From the NCBI GenBank assembly GCA_964017195.1, contig OZ024887.1, forward strand, positions 9,602,160 to 9,666,159: DNA of 64,000 nucleotides. The letters run 5' to 3'. Each line of letters starts with the position of its first letter. The stretch's first letter is position 1. The notes under the pieces are model-generated. The model saw nothing but the letters and a program-made list of their open reading frames with translations. It had not been told where the DNA came from and did not search any database. The position numbers and the translations under genes are program-made. Positions 26,001 through 38,000 of the stretch are shown in pieces. Source of the stretch: Siderastrea radians. Lineage: Eukaryota; Cnidaria; Anthozoa; Scleractinia; Rhizangiidae.

Positions 26001-29000
26001 TATTGATAAGAGTTCCTGTTAAACTAACTCTTCTAGTCTATGCTGTTTTTTTTTTCTTTTTATCAACAATAATACTTACCTCAAAATAGTCTTAGCCTTG
26101 AGTGCTTCAACTTGTGTGGGTTTGTCTCGTCTGCTGCCATCACCATGACCAAGCTGACCAAAACAGTTGCTACCCCATGTGTATACTGCATGTTCCATTG
26201 TCACCATGGCAACATGGGAGCTGCCAACAGCCACCTTAAAAAAAGAAGTGTGTTTTCACTCAAACATCTTGCCAATCCAAACTGGTACAAAAACTATGGG
26301 AGGTAGAATTAATTTCACTTTCATGCTGGCAACCCCACAGGTTTGGATTGATTTTGGATTGGTTTGGATTAATAAGTAACCTTCCCATGTTAAAGACGTT
26401 GCCTCCTTTTGCTACTGTGCATAGAAGAAGAAGAAGAACCTTTATTGATTTATACCGCTCAGGGTAGCCCCTTCAGATGCAAAATGGTGATGGCAGCATA
26501 CGTACTGCGCATCTCCGGATATTCGGGTTTCTTAAGGGATTTGCCCACTAATACAACAATATTTTTGCGCAGCTTATGTCTACGTGGAAAAAGCAGATCT
26601 TAGCGAGGGCCATCAGAATCCAAAAAGAAATTAGGGGGTAACCACACATTTTTCAGCGATAATTGAGGTTAAAGTTGGAAAGTAATTGCCTTACATTCTT
26701 TGTATTTTAACGCTTTTTTAGAATTATGGTTGCTTATTTATCTCTGAAAAATGCGTGGTTACCCACATTTTTCTTTTTGAATTCCAATAACCCTTGCTAA
26801 GATCTACTTTTTCCCCATAGTCATAACCTATGCAAAAATACATCTGTATTAGGAGGCACCGTCCTTAATAACAGTTTTTAGGCTAAGAGAAAATACAAAT
26901 TAAAACTTGCCGGATATCCTGCCAGTAATACTGATATCACTAAAATTTAACAACAGGATTGTAACAAGATATGAGGTGAACAATAAACTGAATCTTGAAC
27001 TTGGATCATTGGCCTTCAGAAAAAGAAGCCATCCAAAAGTATTTAAAAATTGGTCAAAAGTTATCAAAAAAGCTACGTACAAAACAATTTTGTCACCTGG
27101 CAAGGTCAGGGCCCACAGCTCTGTAATATCTAAATAACTGTATTAACCCTGCCTCACCTCTCTAAGCTGTCCCTTTGCTGGAATCTCAATTGGCCACATG
27201 TTTGTATATAATAGGTCCAGGTAATACATAAGAGTTCTAGACAAAGATGGAAAAATCCCGGTTACAACATTGCTGACAGTAAATTTTCCACTTCCGCTAT
27301 CTTCCCCCACTGTCCACTAGTCTATAATTGTCACACAATACACTCTTGAAAATACTCCTCTTGAAACCTTGCCTCATCAGTCACCTCTCTACAGAGACTG
27401 GAGAATTTGAATTGCTGTTCATTGAGACTGGCAGAGGAAATTGTTTTACTTTGCTTCCTTTGGATACTAACCAGCAAAAGTGATCCAGTATTTCTGTGGG
27501 TGAGATGGAGCATGGAAGGGAGGAGGTTAATAGACAGGGGTGCTAACCAGCAACAGACAAAGGAGTCCAAGGTAAGTAGGATCATTCCTGCCTAGTGTTT
27601 TATCTTCTCCTTAGATTTCCCACTCATATAATAATTATTATTCCTCTCCCACTTTTTCCCTCTTCCCATCATCCCCTGTGCTCCCATTTTCTCTCTCCAG
27701 CGCTCCCGCTGCTGTATTTTTCTTTCTCTGGTGTTTAATAACAGGAGGCCTTTGCGGAGGAGAGAGTACATTCCTGGTGTTGTTTTTTACAGCTTCTGTC
27801 AGCCCTCAGAATCTTTATAGGGTAATTATGTCCAATTCCTACCTCAGTTATACCACCACTGATGTAATTATCCACAACAGATACTAACTCCCCTTCATCC
27901 CTTGATTTGTAATATTTATTGGCAAACAGGTAGAGGATAACCACTCCCTGCAGAATTAAATACTACAGGACTGTCTGTTGTCAGTGAGAATGATTACCTT
28001 CTCTTTGTTTTTTTACTTTTATCAATGGAGCTTCCAAGTTCATCTTCACTGGTGTCTTCAAACCCTTTCATCAGCTGAAAATTATTTCAAAAGTGAGTCC
28101 ACAGAGATATACAAAATAATGTGAATTCTGCTACTGAGAGTATTATGTATCCTATTGGTATTACAATTATGGCTCTGACATGCACTTATGCAGCATAGAT
28201 TAAAGGGGTCTATGTAACAGGGACAACATTTTTGGGTAAAGGCTACACATAAAACCTAAACAATTTTTCTCATGAACAAAATGTTCTTAGAATACCAAGA
28301 GGAAGTTTTCAAGTGATTTTCTCAAAGGAAGAACAAACATAGTAAGTTTTCAATGACTATATATTACAAGACACAAAAGAGAAGAACTGGGAAAAATTAA
28401 CCCAACTGGAAAAAACAATTATTTTTTCGAGTTGCAATCCATCTTCCATCTTGGCCATCAGTAGTAAAAGACACTTCTGTTAAGTTCACAAAACTACTAA
28501 CTAAAGATTATCCCCAGACAAAACTAGACCACCATTCCTGGGTCTCATTTGATTCCAATATGTCTTTTCACTTTTCAAAGTAATACTGAAAATAGATGAT
28601 ATTCAATACTAAAATCCCAGGGAGGGTGGGGGGCAATAAAGTCCTTTACAGAGAGGCTCCTCCCCCCCCCCCGTCAATGCTCAAACCCTCACCCTTTAAT
28701 GTACTTATTTTCACCGAAATAGTACCCCTTCCATATATCTAGAGTAAACAACAATGCTGCACCTTTCATACACCTCAAAAACAAGCCAAAAATAGCAGAT
28801 CATGGCAGGATTTTAGTTGCTCATAGAATCCAAGCTTTCGTATATTTTTTGGGTCTGTAATTTTTGCTAAAATTTCACTAAAATGTTTACGTTACACAGA
28901 CTAATTAAGCTGCTCCCTCTTTATAAAGTTTAAGGTGCAATTTTGCGACCCTTCAACATACTAAAAACTTTCCTGTGGAGCCTCCCCGTATAGTCCACTA

Positions 29001-32000
29001 TAGGGAGTACCCCCCCCCCACAGGACTATAACGCACTGGTTTTGAGGGACCCTTAATGCTAGTTTTATGAGTACCATTAACAGACAAGTACCTTAGGGAA
29101 TCTCTCATGCAACAATTCATCAACATCTGGTCTCATATCAGGATCTTTCTGTAGTATATCTCCCACCTAAAAGGAATTAAATGTTATTATTACTTTTAAA
29201 TCCAGTGGTTTCATTGGAAGGCAGCTGCCAGTGGTAGAAAAAAAGTGACCGCTTTCCTTGTGCCTTGTGCCTGAAATGCTTGACAAGAATCTGAGGCCGC
29301 TGCCTACTATGGCTTCCTCTCACACCCACTTCAAAAGTTACTGAAACTCCTGAATCCTAAACCAACTATTTCTTTTAACCCTTTTACTCCCAAGAGTGCC
29401 TAAAATCAAAACTCAAGACAAATCCCAAATGTCTTTTTGTAAAATACTTAATATATATAAATAGCACCATGTGAAAGTACTGCTGACGACATTTCATTTG
29501 AATGGTCACACCATACAATTTCATCCACAGACTCAAAAGTTAGAACCACCTTAAATGTCTGCCATAACTTACTCTGGAAGTAAAAAGGATTAAAGCACTT
29601 TTGAAGCTTGGCTTATAAAAATGGAGGGCCACTGATCAAATGAGAGGACCACAGCTTAGTGGAAACTACGCATTACAGATGATAGAGCAGTATTAGTGCC
29701 AAATGTTAGAGACCAGAAAAATAAATTAGAAATTCATGTTAGAAACTGATGACAAAACTAAGACAGATTGGTTCTCATAACTTACCAATGATCTAAATTC
29801 TGGACTGTAGTTTCCTCTTATTGGAGCGAACTGGCCCTGTAATACAACAACAAAATTTTATTTTATTTTATTTTCTGTAAGTTCATATCGGCTTCAACAA
29901 CTTGACACAGGATGAAAGTATCAAAATACAGTTACCAGTGTTACAACTCTCTAAGAAGTTGACAAAAGCATTGAAATTATCAACTCCTAGTTTTCCTTTT
30001 TCTAAAATATGACTCTTTCTTAAAAAAGGTAAATTTGTCTCAGAAAGACAAAGTTGTCTTAAGTTGTAAGATCTTGGGAGTACACCTATTCAAACATGCA
30101 ATACTTTGAAACAAATTTCCAGTTCCTGACATTAACAAACAATGTTTGCAATATGTAGATGTCTTGTGATTTCAATAAATCTTGATTGTACTTTGACTAA
30201 GTTTTGACTTCTTGTGGGAGTCTTGCACAATGTAATAAATAAATTTTAAAACAATTCTGACTTCGTACCTTCATGATTTTGTTGACTAATGCTGGAAGGT
30301 TGGATCCTTCAAATGTTTTCTGTCTACTGGCCATTTCATACAGTATGCAGCCCAGTGCCCAGACATCACTCTTATGATTGTATTCTTTACCCTCACACTG
30401 AAAATATTGATCAGAAATACCACATTTCAGCATCCAACCACTTGTTTAAATATCAGCTTCAAGATATCTCAATCTTATGTTCAAACTAAACTACCCCTAC
30501 CCCTACCCCTATTCATGAGAAGGGACACTGATTCAGCAGGTAAAATATCACATGGAAACATCACTGTAGGCAGGGTTACTTAGGTACTTGGCCAATGCCA
30601 TGGAATTTTCAGGGAGAAATAAAACTCTGAGGGTACAGTTTTATCATTGGAAGGAAGTTATACTGTTTACGTCTCAGGTGAAAACATCATCAGACTCTAA
30701 ATGTCGCAACAACTATGGAAAGCATTAAGTGATGAATGAGTTCAATGGAGGGAAACAGTCCAGAAATTCCTGGTCATTCTAGTGAAAAAAGGAGAAGGAA
30801 ATGCATACCCCTCCTAAGTTAGAAGAAGATAATTTAACTTTAGTTTGAAAAGTCTCTTACCATTTCTGGTGAAATATAGTAAGGTGTTCCCAGTACTGTG
30901 TTTGCTTTGGAGCCTTCAAGCTGCTTGCTGATACCAAAGTCGCCGAGCTTGACCACGCCTTCCTTGGTTAGAAAGATGTTGGCTGTCTTCAAATCCCTGG
31001 ACAACACAAATTAAGTTGCAGCGAGTTCCATTTCCACACATTTTTTTTGCTTTTCCATGGTAAGGTAAGAAGTCATGTTCTACAGTTTAGTTACCATTAT
31101 TAAAATCCTACCTGTGCAAGATGTTGTTAACATGAATATATTTCAGGGCTGACAGCATCTGTTGGAAGATAATCAAGATCTCCCTTTCCTCCATGTCTTT
31201 CTCCAGCTTTGACAAGTACTGAGCCAGGGTCCTAAATTATAAATTAAAAGGAGTTTGATTACACTCAAGTAAAAATTATGTCTATTCTGAGACTGGTATC
31301 CCTGGCAAGTACAAGGATATCTTTACTCAATCATAATAATAATAACAATCTTTATTCAATCGATAAAAGACATATCGAAAGTTACAAGTATCATCAAGAA
31401 GCAATAGAATAGCAAGAAGCAGCTATGAATGCTGCTATCCCACCAAGGATTGGCTAGTGAGATACAATACAGGGGTCCTTACCACTTACACAAACCATCC
31501 GGTTGGAAAATCCATCTACAAACAACAAATGATTTAACTTGACCTCACGGAAGAAGGAGAAGTTACAAAGTGTAGCCAAATCAGCTAAAGACACTAAAAA
31601 GAATAGAAAGTGTGCATCACCCCAACCGGCAGCCCATAATTTCTGAAGCTTTCCAAATGGAATGACAGAATTTCCGGTTTCTCCGTGTAAATGGTAAGCA
31701 CCCCAGGTTACCACAGTATTTTTATGCTTGTTGAAAAAAAATTGAGAGTTTACCAGTGTTCTCAGATTAATCTGTAAACTGTTAAAATTAAACAGGATCT
31801 TACTAGAAAATGTTCTAGCTGTAGAATTAATGGAGGGACAGGTCCTCATATTTTCAGGGACTTAGGACCTACCATATTTACTCGATTAAGCGCCGCCCCC
31901 AATTAAGCGCCGCATACAAGAGCAACAATATGAAAGAGTGCCGCCCTCGAATAAGCGCCACATTCATTCACAACAATGCGGTGATTAATCAAAGCATCAC

Positions 32001-35000
32001 CAGACTGAATTGTTGGAGGAGCCAAACTAATCAACAAATATGGTACAACTCAATCTAAGCCAGCCCCAGAATTTCTTCTCCTGTATTACTAACAATGTTT
32101 TTCAGTTCAAAGTTGGTATATTTCATTATTTTTTTGTTAACATTTGCTTGTTATCATTTACAAATGTTATGCTTTTTAAAAGATCACTGCCCTCAAATAA
32201 ACGCCGCCCCCGAATAAGCGCTGCATCTGAAATACTAAAATTTAAAGAGTGCTGCAGTGCTTAATTGAGTAAATAGGGCATGCCTCTACTAAGGTTTCTT
32301 GTAGTCTACCACTGTTAGGCACCCTTTTCTAAAAACATGAAAACAGCAATTCCAATTTGAAATGAAAATAAACATTACAGTATTATGCATTGAAACCTAA
32401 TAGCTTGAAGCTGAGCCACACACAGCAAAAGACTCAACACACAACACAACAGTCCCAAGATTCAGAAATACTCACCCTCCGTCAGCATACTCCATTTCAA
32501 TCATCAGTGTACCATCAACTTCAAAACTGTCATAATAGCTGATGATGTTAGGATGCAAACTAAGCTTTGAAAGCACCTTGGCCTGAAGGAATAAATATTA
32601 TTTGGGTAAAGAGTCAGTGGAAAGTCCCAAGCAACAGCAACTGGGGAATACTGAGATCATAAATTATCCACCTTTTAAGTATCACTCTTTACATGTAGTT
32701 AGCACATTTGCCAGTCAGCAGAGTCACAGACTTCAAATACCAGCTGAACTGCTAACCAGGACAAAAAATCTATTCAGAGAGCACTTTTTGTTGTCCCCAT
32801 TCCACTCATTAGTAAGGGGCATTAAAGAATCAACATAAATGTGAATAGGACTGTGACCAGCATTTCTATTCACATTTATTCACTTAACATTCTTTGCATT
32901 GAAAGGATGAGATGAGTGGGCACCTTTGCAAGTTAAAGTATTGCCGTCATCCTAATAAAACAACAGAAAGTGGCCACATCTCTTGTCCTGTCATGATAAT
33001 ATTCCAAATGTTCATCATCTTAAAACTAATTTTTGCAGACCAGTGTTTCTTGAAACAAAATGCTAAACTCAGTAAACTAGTCAATTATTAAAAGAAACAT
33101 TTTGCTTTTTTCCCTGAGCAGACCAAATTTTATTTTGTTAAATAAGACAAGTGTAAAAAAATTTCAATAAACTAGCTTACTCAGTCACTTTTGAGGAATA
33201 ATGCTCTGACTTGTTCTTTTTCAGTATTTTTATGGCCATGAATTTGTCAAAAAAAGAACTTCACCAATATTTTCCTGGTAGTGAATAAAAAAACTGGTTC
33301 ACTGTATACAACATATTTTTACAACATGAGAAAACATTAAGTTGTCTGACAATACCTCATTCATGGCCATCTGCCTTTCGGTGGCTGTCAAGTCATGAAG
33401 AGAAATCTCCTTCAGGATGACAAGCGAGTCATCATCCTTCTTCCTGTAAAGGACGGCTGCACCATATGCACCTATAAAAGAAGTTTTTGCTCGTCAGATG
33501 GTAAAGGAGGAGCTAAAGAGTTTTGGGAAGAAGGGACAGCAGCTGACAAGAAAACAGACAGCAACATAAGGAGAAAGGGAACAATGAGTCAGGTCCACTG
33601 AAAAGCTTTTCTTGTAGCACCTAAGGCACAGATATTTGCCATTTTGGCCTGAAAAAGAGATCTATTTTGGGAGTTAGGTCTCATATATGACATGGAAAAA
33701 ACATGCATCCTGTCAACCTCTGCCTGCCCCTCAACCTTTTGTTACAACTGGGCCACACCTCAAAGCTTTTCTATGAAGCCTCTGTGGAGGAAAAGCGTTT
33801 GAAAAAGGATATGAAAAATATCACATTTTGGCCTGAAAGTGGGGTTTCCACTTCTAAAGGTCTCTAGGAAGGCTCCCCCCTCACCTTCAAAACTACTCAA
33901 GATTATTACACATAGATGCCATTCCACCCCCAGACACTTACATTCAGTCCTTCAAGACCAGGGAACCAAATGTATCTCTTTGACTTGGACTACATTAAAT
34001 CTCGATAGTCAAACATAATTTCATTTCACTTTCTTTTTAAAGTGAACCCAACTTACATGCCACTTCATTTTGGCCCAAACAATAGCTTATACAGTCATTT
34101 TTTAAAGTAAAAATGTCTTTAATCCAGTCACCAGGTAAACATAGCCAGATTTTTGTGGCACATGGGTGGTTGGCCATTGTATTAGGTTTCATATCAAATC
34201 TTACCTTTGCCTACTGTTCTGATCTTTTCAAAGTTGTTAATATTCTGCTGTTGTACTCCTGACCAGCCTCGCATCTTCTCTTGCTTGAAATAAAGCTCTC
34301 CAGGATGCAAACTGTAACATACACAAGTATACTGTATTATGTAGTTTCATCACCTAACTTGCCAGTAAATGTGCACCCAGAAAAAGGGGTCTAGAATCAT
34401 ACATCTGAGACTTGCCAAGATATCCAAACTCATTGCACGAAAATTTTAGACCAGGCTAGCACAAGAAGTACCAAAAAAAACTTAAATAAATGCTTCAAGA
34501 CTATTGATTTATTGCCAGGAATGGTGCTTGTTTCATACTGATTCTGATTCAATGCTGAAATTTTGAGACCTGGATAAAATTGGTGAAGGCCTATGGCAAT
34601 TATTTTCGATAGACTGTTGTACACCTGTCATGATTTGATATAAAGGGAACATTCTTCTTCACAACCATGTAATTATCCTTTGTTCTCCCATTTGTCGACA
34701 AAGGCTATTTGTGATTATGGTACAAAGCTAAATTCTGGTGTGCTCCCATTGGTTGAAATCAATCAATCGTGACGTGATAGTGTTTCTCTGAAGCAGGTGC
34801 CTATCAGTGCATATTGCCCATTTTTAGCAATTTTCACTCAAAATTTAGCGTTGTACAATGAAAAGAATAGAGTCCTTCTGTCTCAGGCCCTTTGTGTGAT
34901 AGGTTTTGGATAGGTTCCCTCAGAAATGTGATGTTCAAACTTCATATAAGCCCTCGAACTACATTCTCGGGCTAATATTTGTTGTGAACATCAAATTTCC

Positions 35001-38000
35001 TTGGGAACCCTTTCACACGACAGTGCCTTTCACAGAAGAACTCTATTGTTTAATTAGGACTATCAAATGCAGCCTTTGCACCCTTTCAGCAGTACATCAA
35101 AGGATAACAGAGGTTGATACACTGATTTACAAAGGTTCAAAATATATGATAAAACTATCTGATGTAATAAAGAAACAAGACCTCTTAAAAGTAGCACAGA
35201 ATATCTTTGCTCAAAACCACCATCATCTACTTATGAGCTATTACCTCCCAAAAGAAATAGCCTCACCTTGTCTCTTCACCTTTACTCCTTACATCTGTTC
35301 CCATGATGTCTTTTGTCATGCCAACAGCCACCTAGAGTATGAAAACAACATGATTAACCCTTTAATTAACCCCTTGTATATAAATGCATATTCTCTTTAC
35401 TGTTCTCCCTACATTTCTTATAGAACTAGGAAGGAGAACTTGTCTAAATATCAAGACATCTTATCCTCGGTGATCACTTTCTTTATTCTCATCACTTGAG
35501 TGTTTGAAAAAGTAGGTGATAATGTCAAGAGAAATTTCATTTTGGTCACTGTACTGTTAGGGCTTAAAGGGTTGACCAGCTTACAATGACCAGTTCAAAA
35601 ACTCTTCCTTTCTTCAAACACTGTTAAAAATGACAAAACTAAGGTGTGAAACCTACATGAGTCAAATCTTCCAGAATCTCCACAATCTCCAAAGCATCAT
35701 TGCTCTGTGTGAGAGGACAAGCAAGGAAATCCAGTCTGGCACCAGGTGAATCAACATCCAGGCAAACTTGAACAAGTTGAGTAAAGAAATTCTGAAGATC
35801 CTCAAGCTCTTTAACAGCATGAAGCAAAATCACCTTAAGGAAAATAAATTATATTGTAGTGAAAAAAATTAGAGATTGATTATTGTTATGTACTGGTCAA
35901 ATTGAAGCTTAAACAACCACCCCCCAGGCATACCCTGGGCATTTGGCTGTGTATTGTGCTCAGGAAGGGGGGAACTTGAACGTTGCCTTGGAAGGGTGGA
36001 GAATTTGAACTGGATTTATCTCTTGTTCTATTGTAATACACCTGTGGGTTTTTTCGGTTTTTGCAAGGTTTAAAGGATTTACAAGATAGAATTTTGCCTT
36101 TGTTAGTGAATAACTCTTTCAAAAGGGTCTTCAAAAGAAGTCTGAAGGTGTCAGCACGGCATATCTCTCTCTGAAAAGTGTGAACAGTGTCTGATTGAAG
36201 ATGTATAAATTTGTCTTTGAGGAGAGGTATTTCAGAACTAGTTGGTGGGGCATTCGAAAGGCCTTTTTGCCCCGAGGGGAGGGAATTTGAACAAGCCAAT
36301 CTTCAAAAGTTCAAATGCCTGGGGGGTTGCCCGGGGGGTTGCCCGGGGGGTGGATGGTGAAGCTTTGTTTTGACTGGTACATAAATGGTTTGAACCCAGG
36401 AGTCATGTCATAAGTCGGTGTCTGAAGTTTGAAAGTATGATCGTCCAGGCGAGTGTAGTCCTGAGAAGGATTGTTTGATTGTGATTGTGATGTTTCGACA
36501 ACCTGAGCGGAAGTCATCATCACAGTCAAATGAATTGTGAATCGTCAGTGGCTGTTATAAGTCTCTGGTCGATTGTTTTAATTGGTTGACGAACTCACAG
36601 TGTTATTGGTCGTCTGTCAGTTAAGGTTACTCAGGACCTTCACGGGTGTCCTCCGGGATTCCCTAAAAAAACATTCATATGCGTGCCATTTTAAAGGAAA
36701 ACATGGCAAACTATACATCGTAGGAAACGTTAAGAAAATTAATGTAGATTTCAGAAAAAAAAACATGACTTGAGTTTTTTTTTTTTCATTCCGCAAAAGA
36801 AAATTGCAAAACCACCACAAAAATGACCATGAGCATTCAATCGAATTACTGAATTAATAGGATATCAAAATTCAGCAGATTTCTGTGAAATTTGGCCTGA
36901 ATATTCCTCAGATATTGTAAACCAAATTGTATCGGGGATTTCTAAAATTTACAGTATTCAACCCGTGGAGATCTTCAATGCAATACTGCATGGCATGTTC
37001 TTTGCTGCTCAAACATGACATATTGATTAAAAAGTAACCAGTCAAAATATCAAAAAATGCTCACGATTGCGATGACTGATCTTCTGTGATTAACACTGTG
37101 CAGTTATTTTGACAAAGTGCTTGGATTTGATACCCTATTAATTCGATTGAATGACGCATGGTCATTTTTGCGGTTGTTTGCAATTTTCTTTTGCGGAGTT
37201 GAAAAAACCGGCAATTCACATTTTTCCAAAATCTACATAAATTTATTGGCCTTTCCAACGATATATACCGTGCAACCTCGATTTAACAAAGTGCCTAGGG
37301 ACTGGAGAAATTGGTTCGTTATAATAAGGGTTTGTTATATTGAGGTTCTTTCCCATACATTACACTATTACTGGGCTGAAAAATGTTGTTCGTTATACCA
37401 AGGACTTCATTATAAAGAGGTTTGTTTAATCAAGGTCTCACTGTAGTTTGCCATGTTTTCCTTTGAAATGCCATGCGTACGAATTTTTTCCCGGAGGACA
37501 CCCACAAAGGTACGGAGCTACCTTAAGCTGTGATGTTATTGGCTGTGAAGACTGAAAAACATGTTATTACATACTATCATTTTGTGTATTGATGTCCAAG
37601 AATTTGGACATCAATACCTTCTTCTGATAAGGATCAAATATAAGCAAATTTCTTTGCCTGTGACATCAAATCATTGCAATTTCTTTTTGAATCATGAAAA
37701 CTGAGAAAATTTAATGTGACAAACATTTTCTGTAATAGTGGAGTTTTCATAGCAGGTGTAAAAACTCAAGGGAAGGGAATTGCCTATGTGACACAGAAAA
37801 CACCTGCAGCCAAATTAACCAACAAGTCACTATCATATCAAGCAACCCAGGCAGAAAATTATACAGACCAAACAAACATAAGAAGATCTCTGTCTTCATT
37901 TAACTGAAATGAGATGAACACAAAATTTAGGTGATAATTTTGTATAATATTACAAATCTCAAAAACATTAATTTTACCTTTATATTGCTTTGTTTTTCAG

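Noticed and set aside
31454..31849. 131-codon minus-strand open frame in a NEK intron
   Set aside because: No conserved motif, wrong phase to be a kinase exon, and the flanking kinase exons already join in phase without it.
34430..34624. Extra exon between NEK exons 3 and 4
   Set aside because: In the phase required it meets an immediate stop, and no extra exon is needed once exon 3 uses its downstream donor.
35290..35331. Shorter version of NEK exon 3 ending at the GT after residue 190
   Set aside because: It gives the wrong phase for the next exon; the donor at 35266-35265 keeps the frame and all downstream phases.
34906..35499. 197-codon plus-strand open frame
   Set aside because: It runs antisense across a NEK exon (35331-35267) and a MITE copy, has no recognisable domain, and reads like chance in AT-rich sequence.
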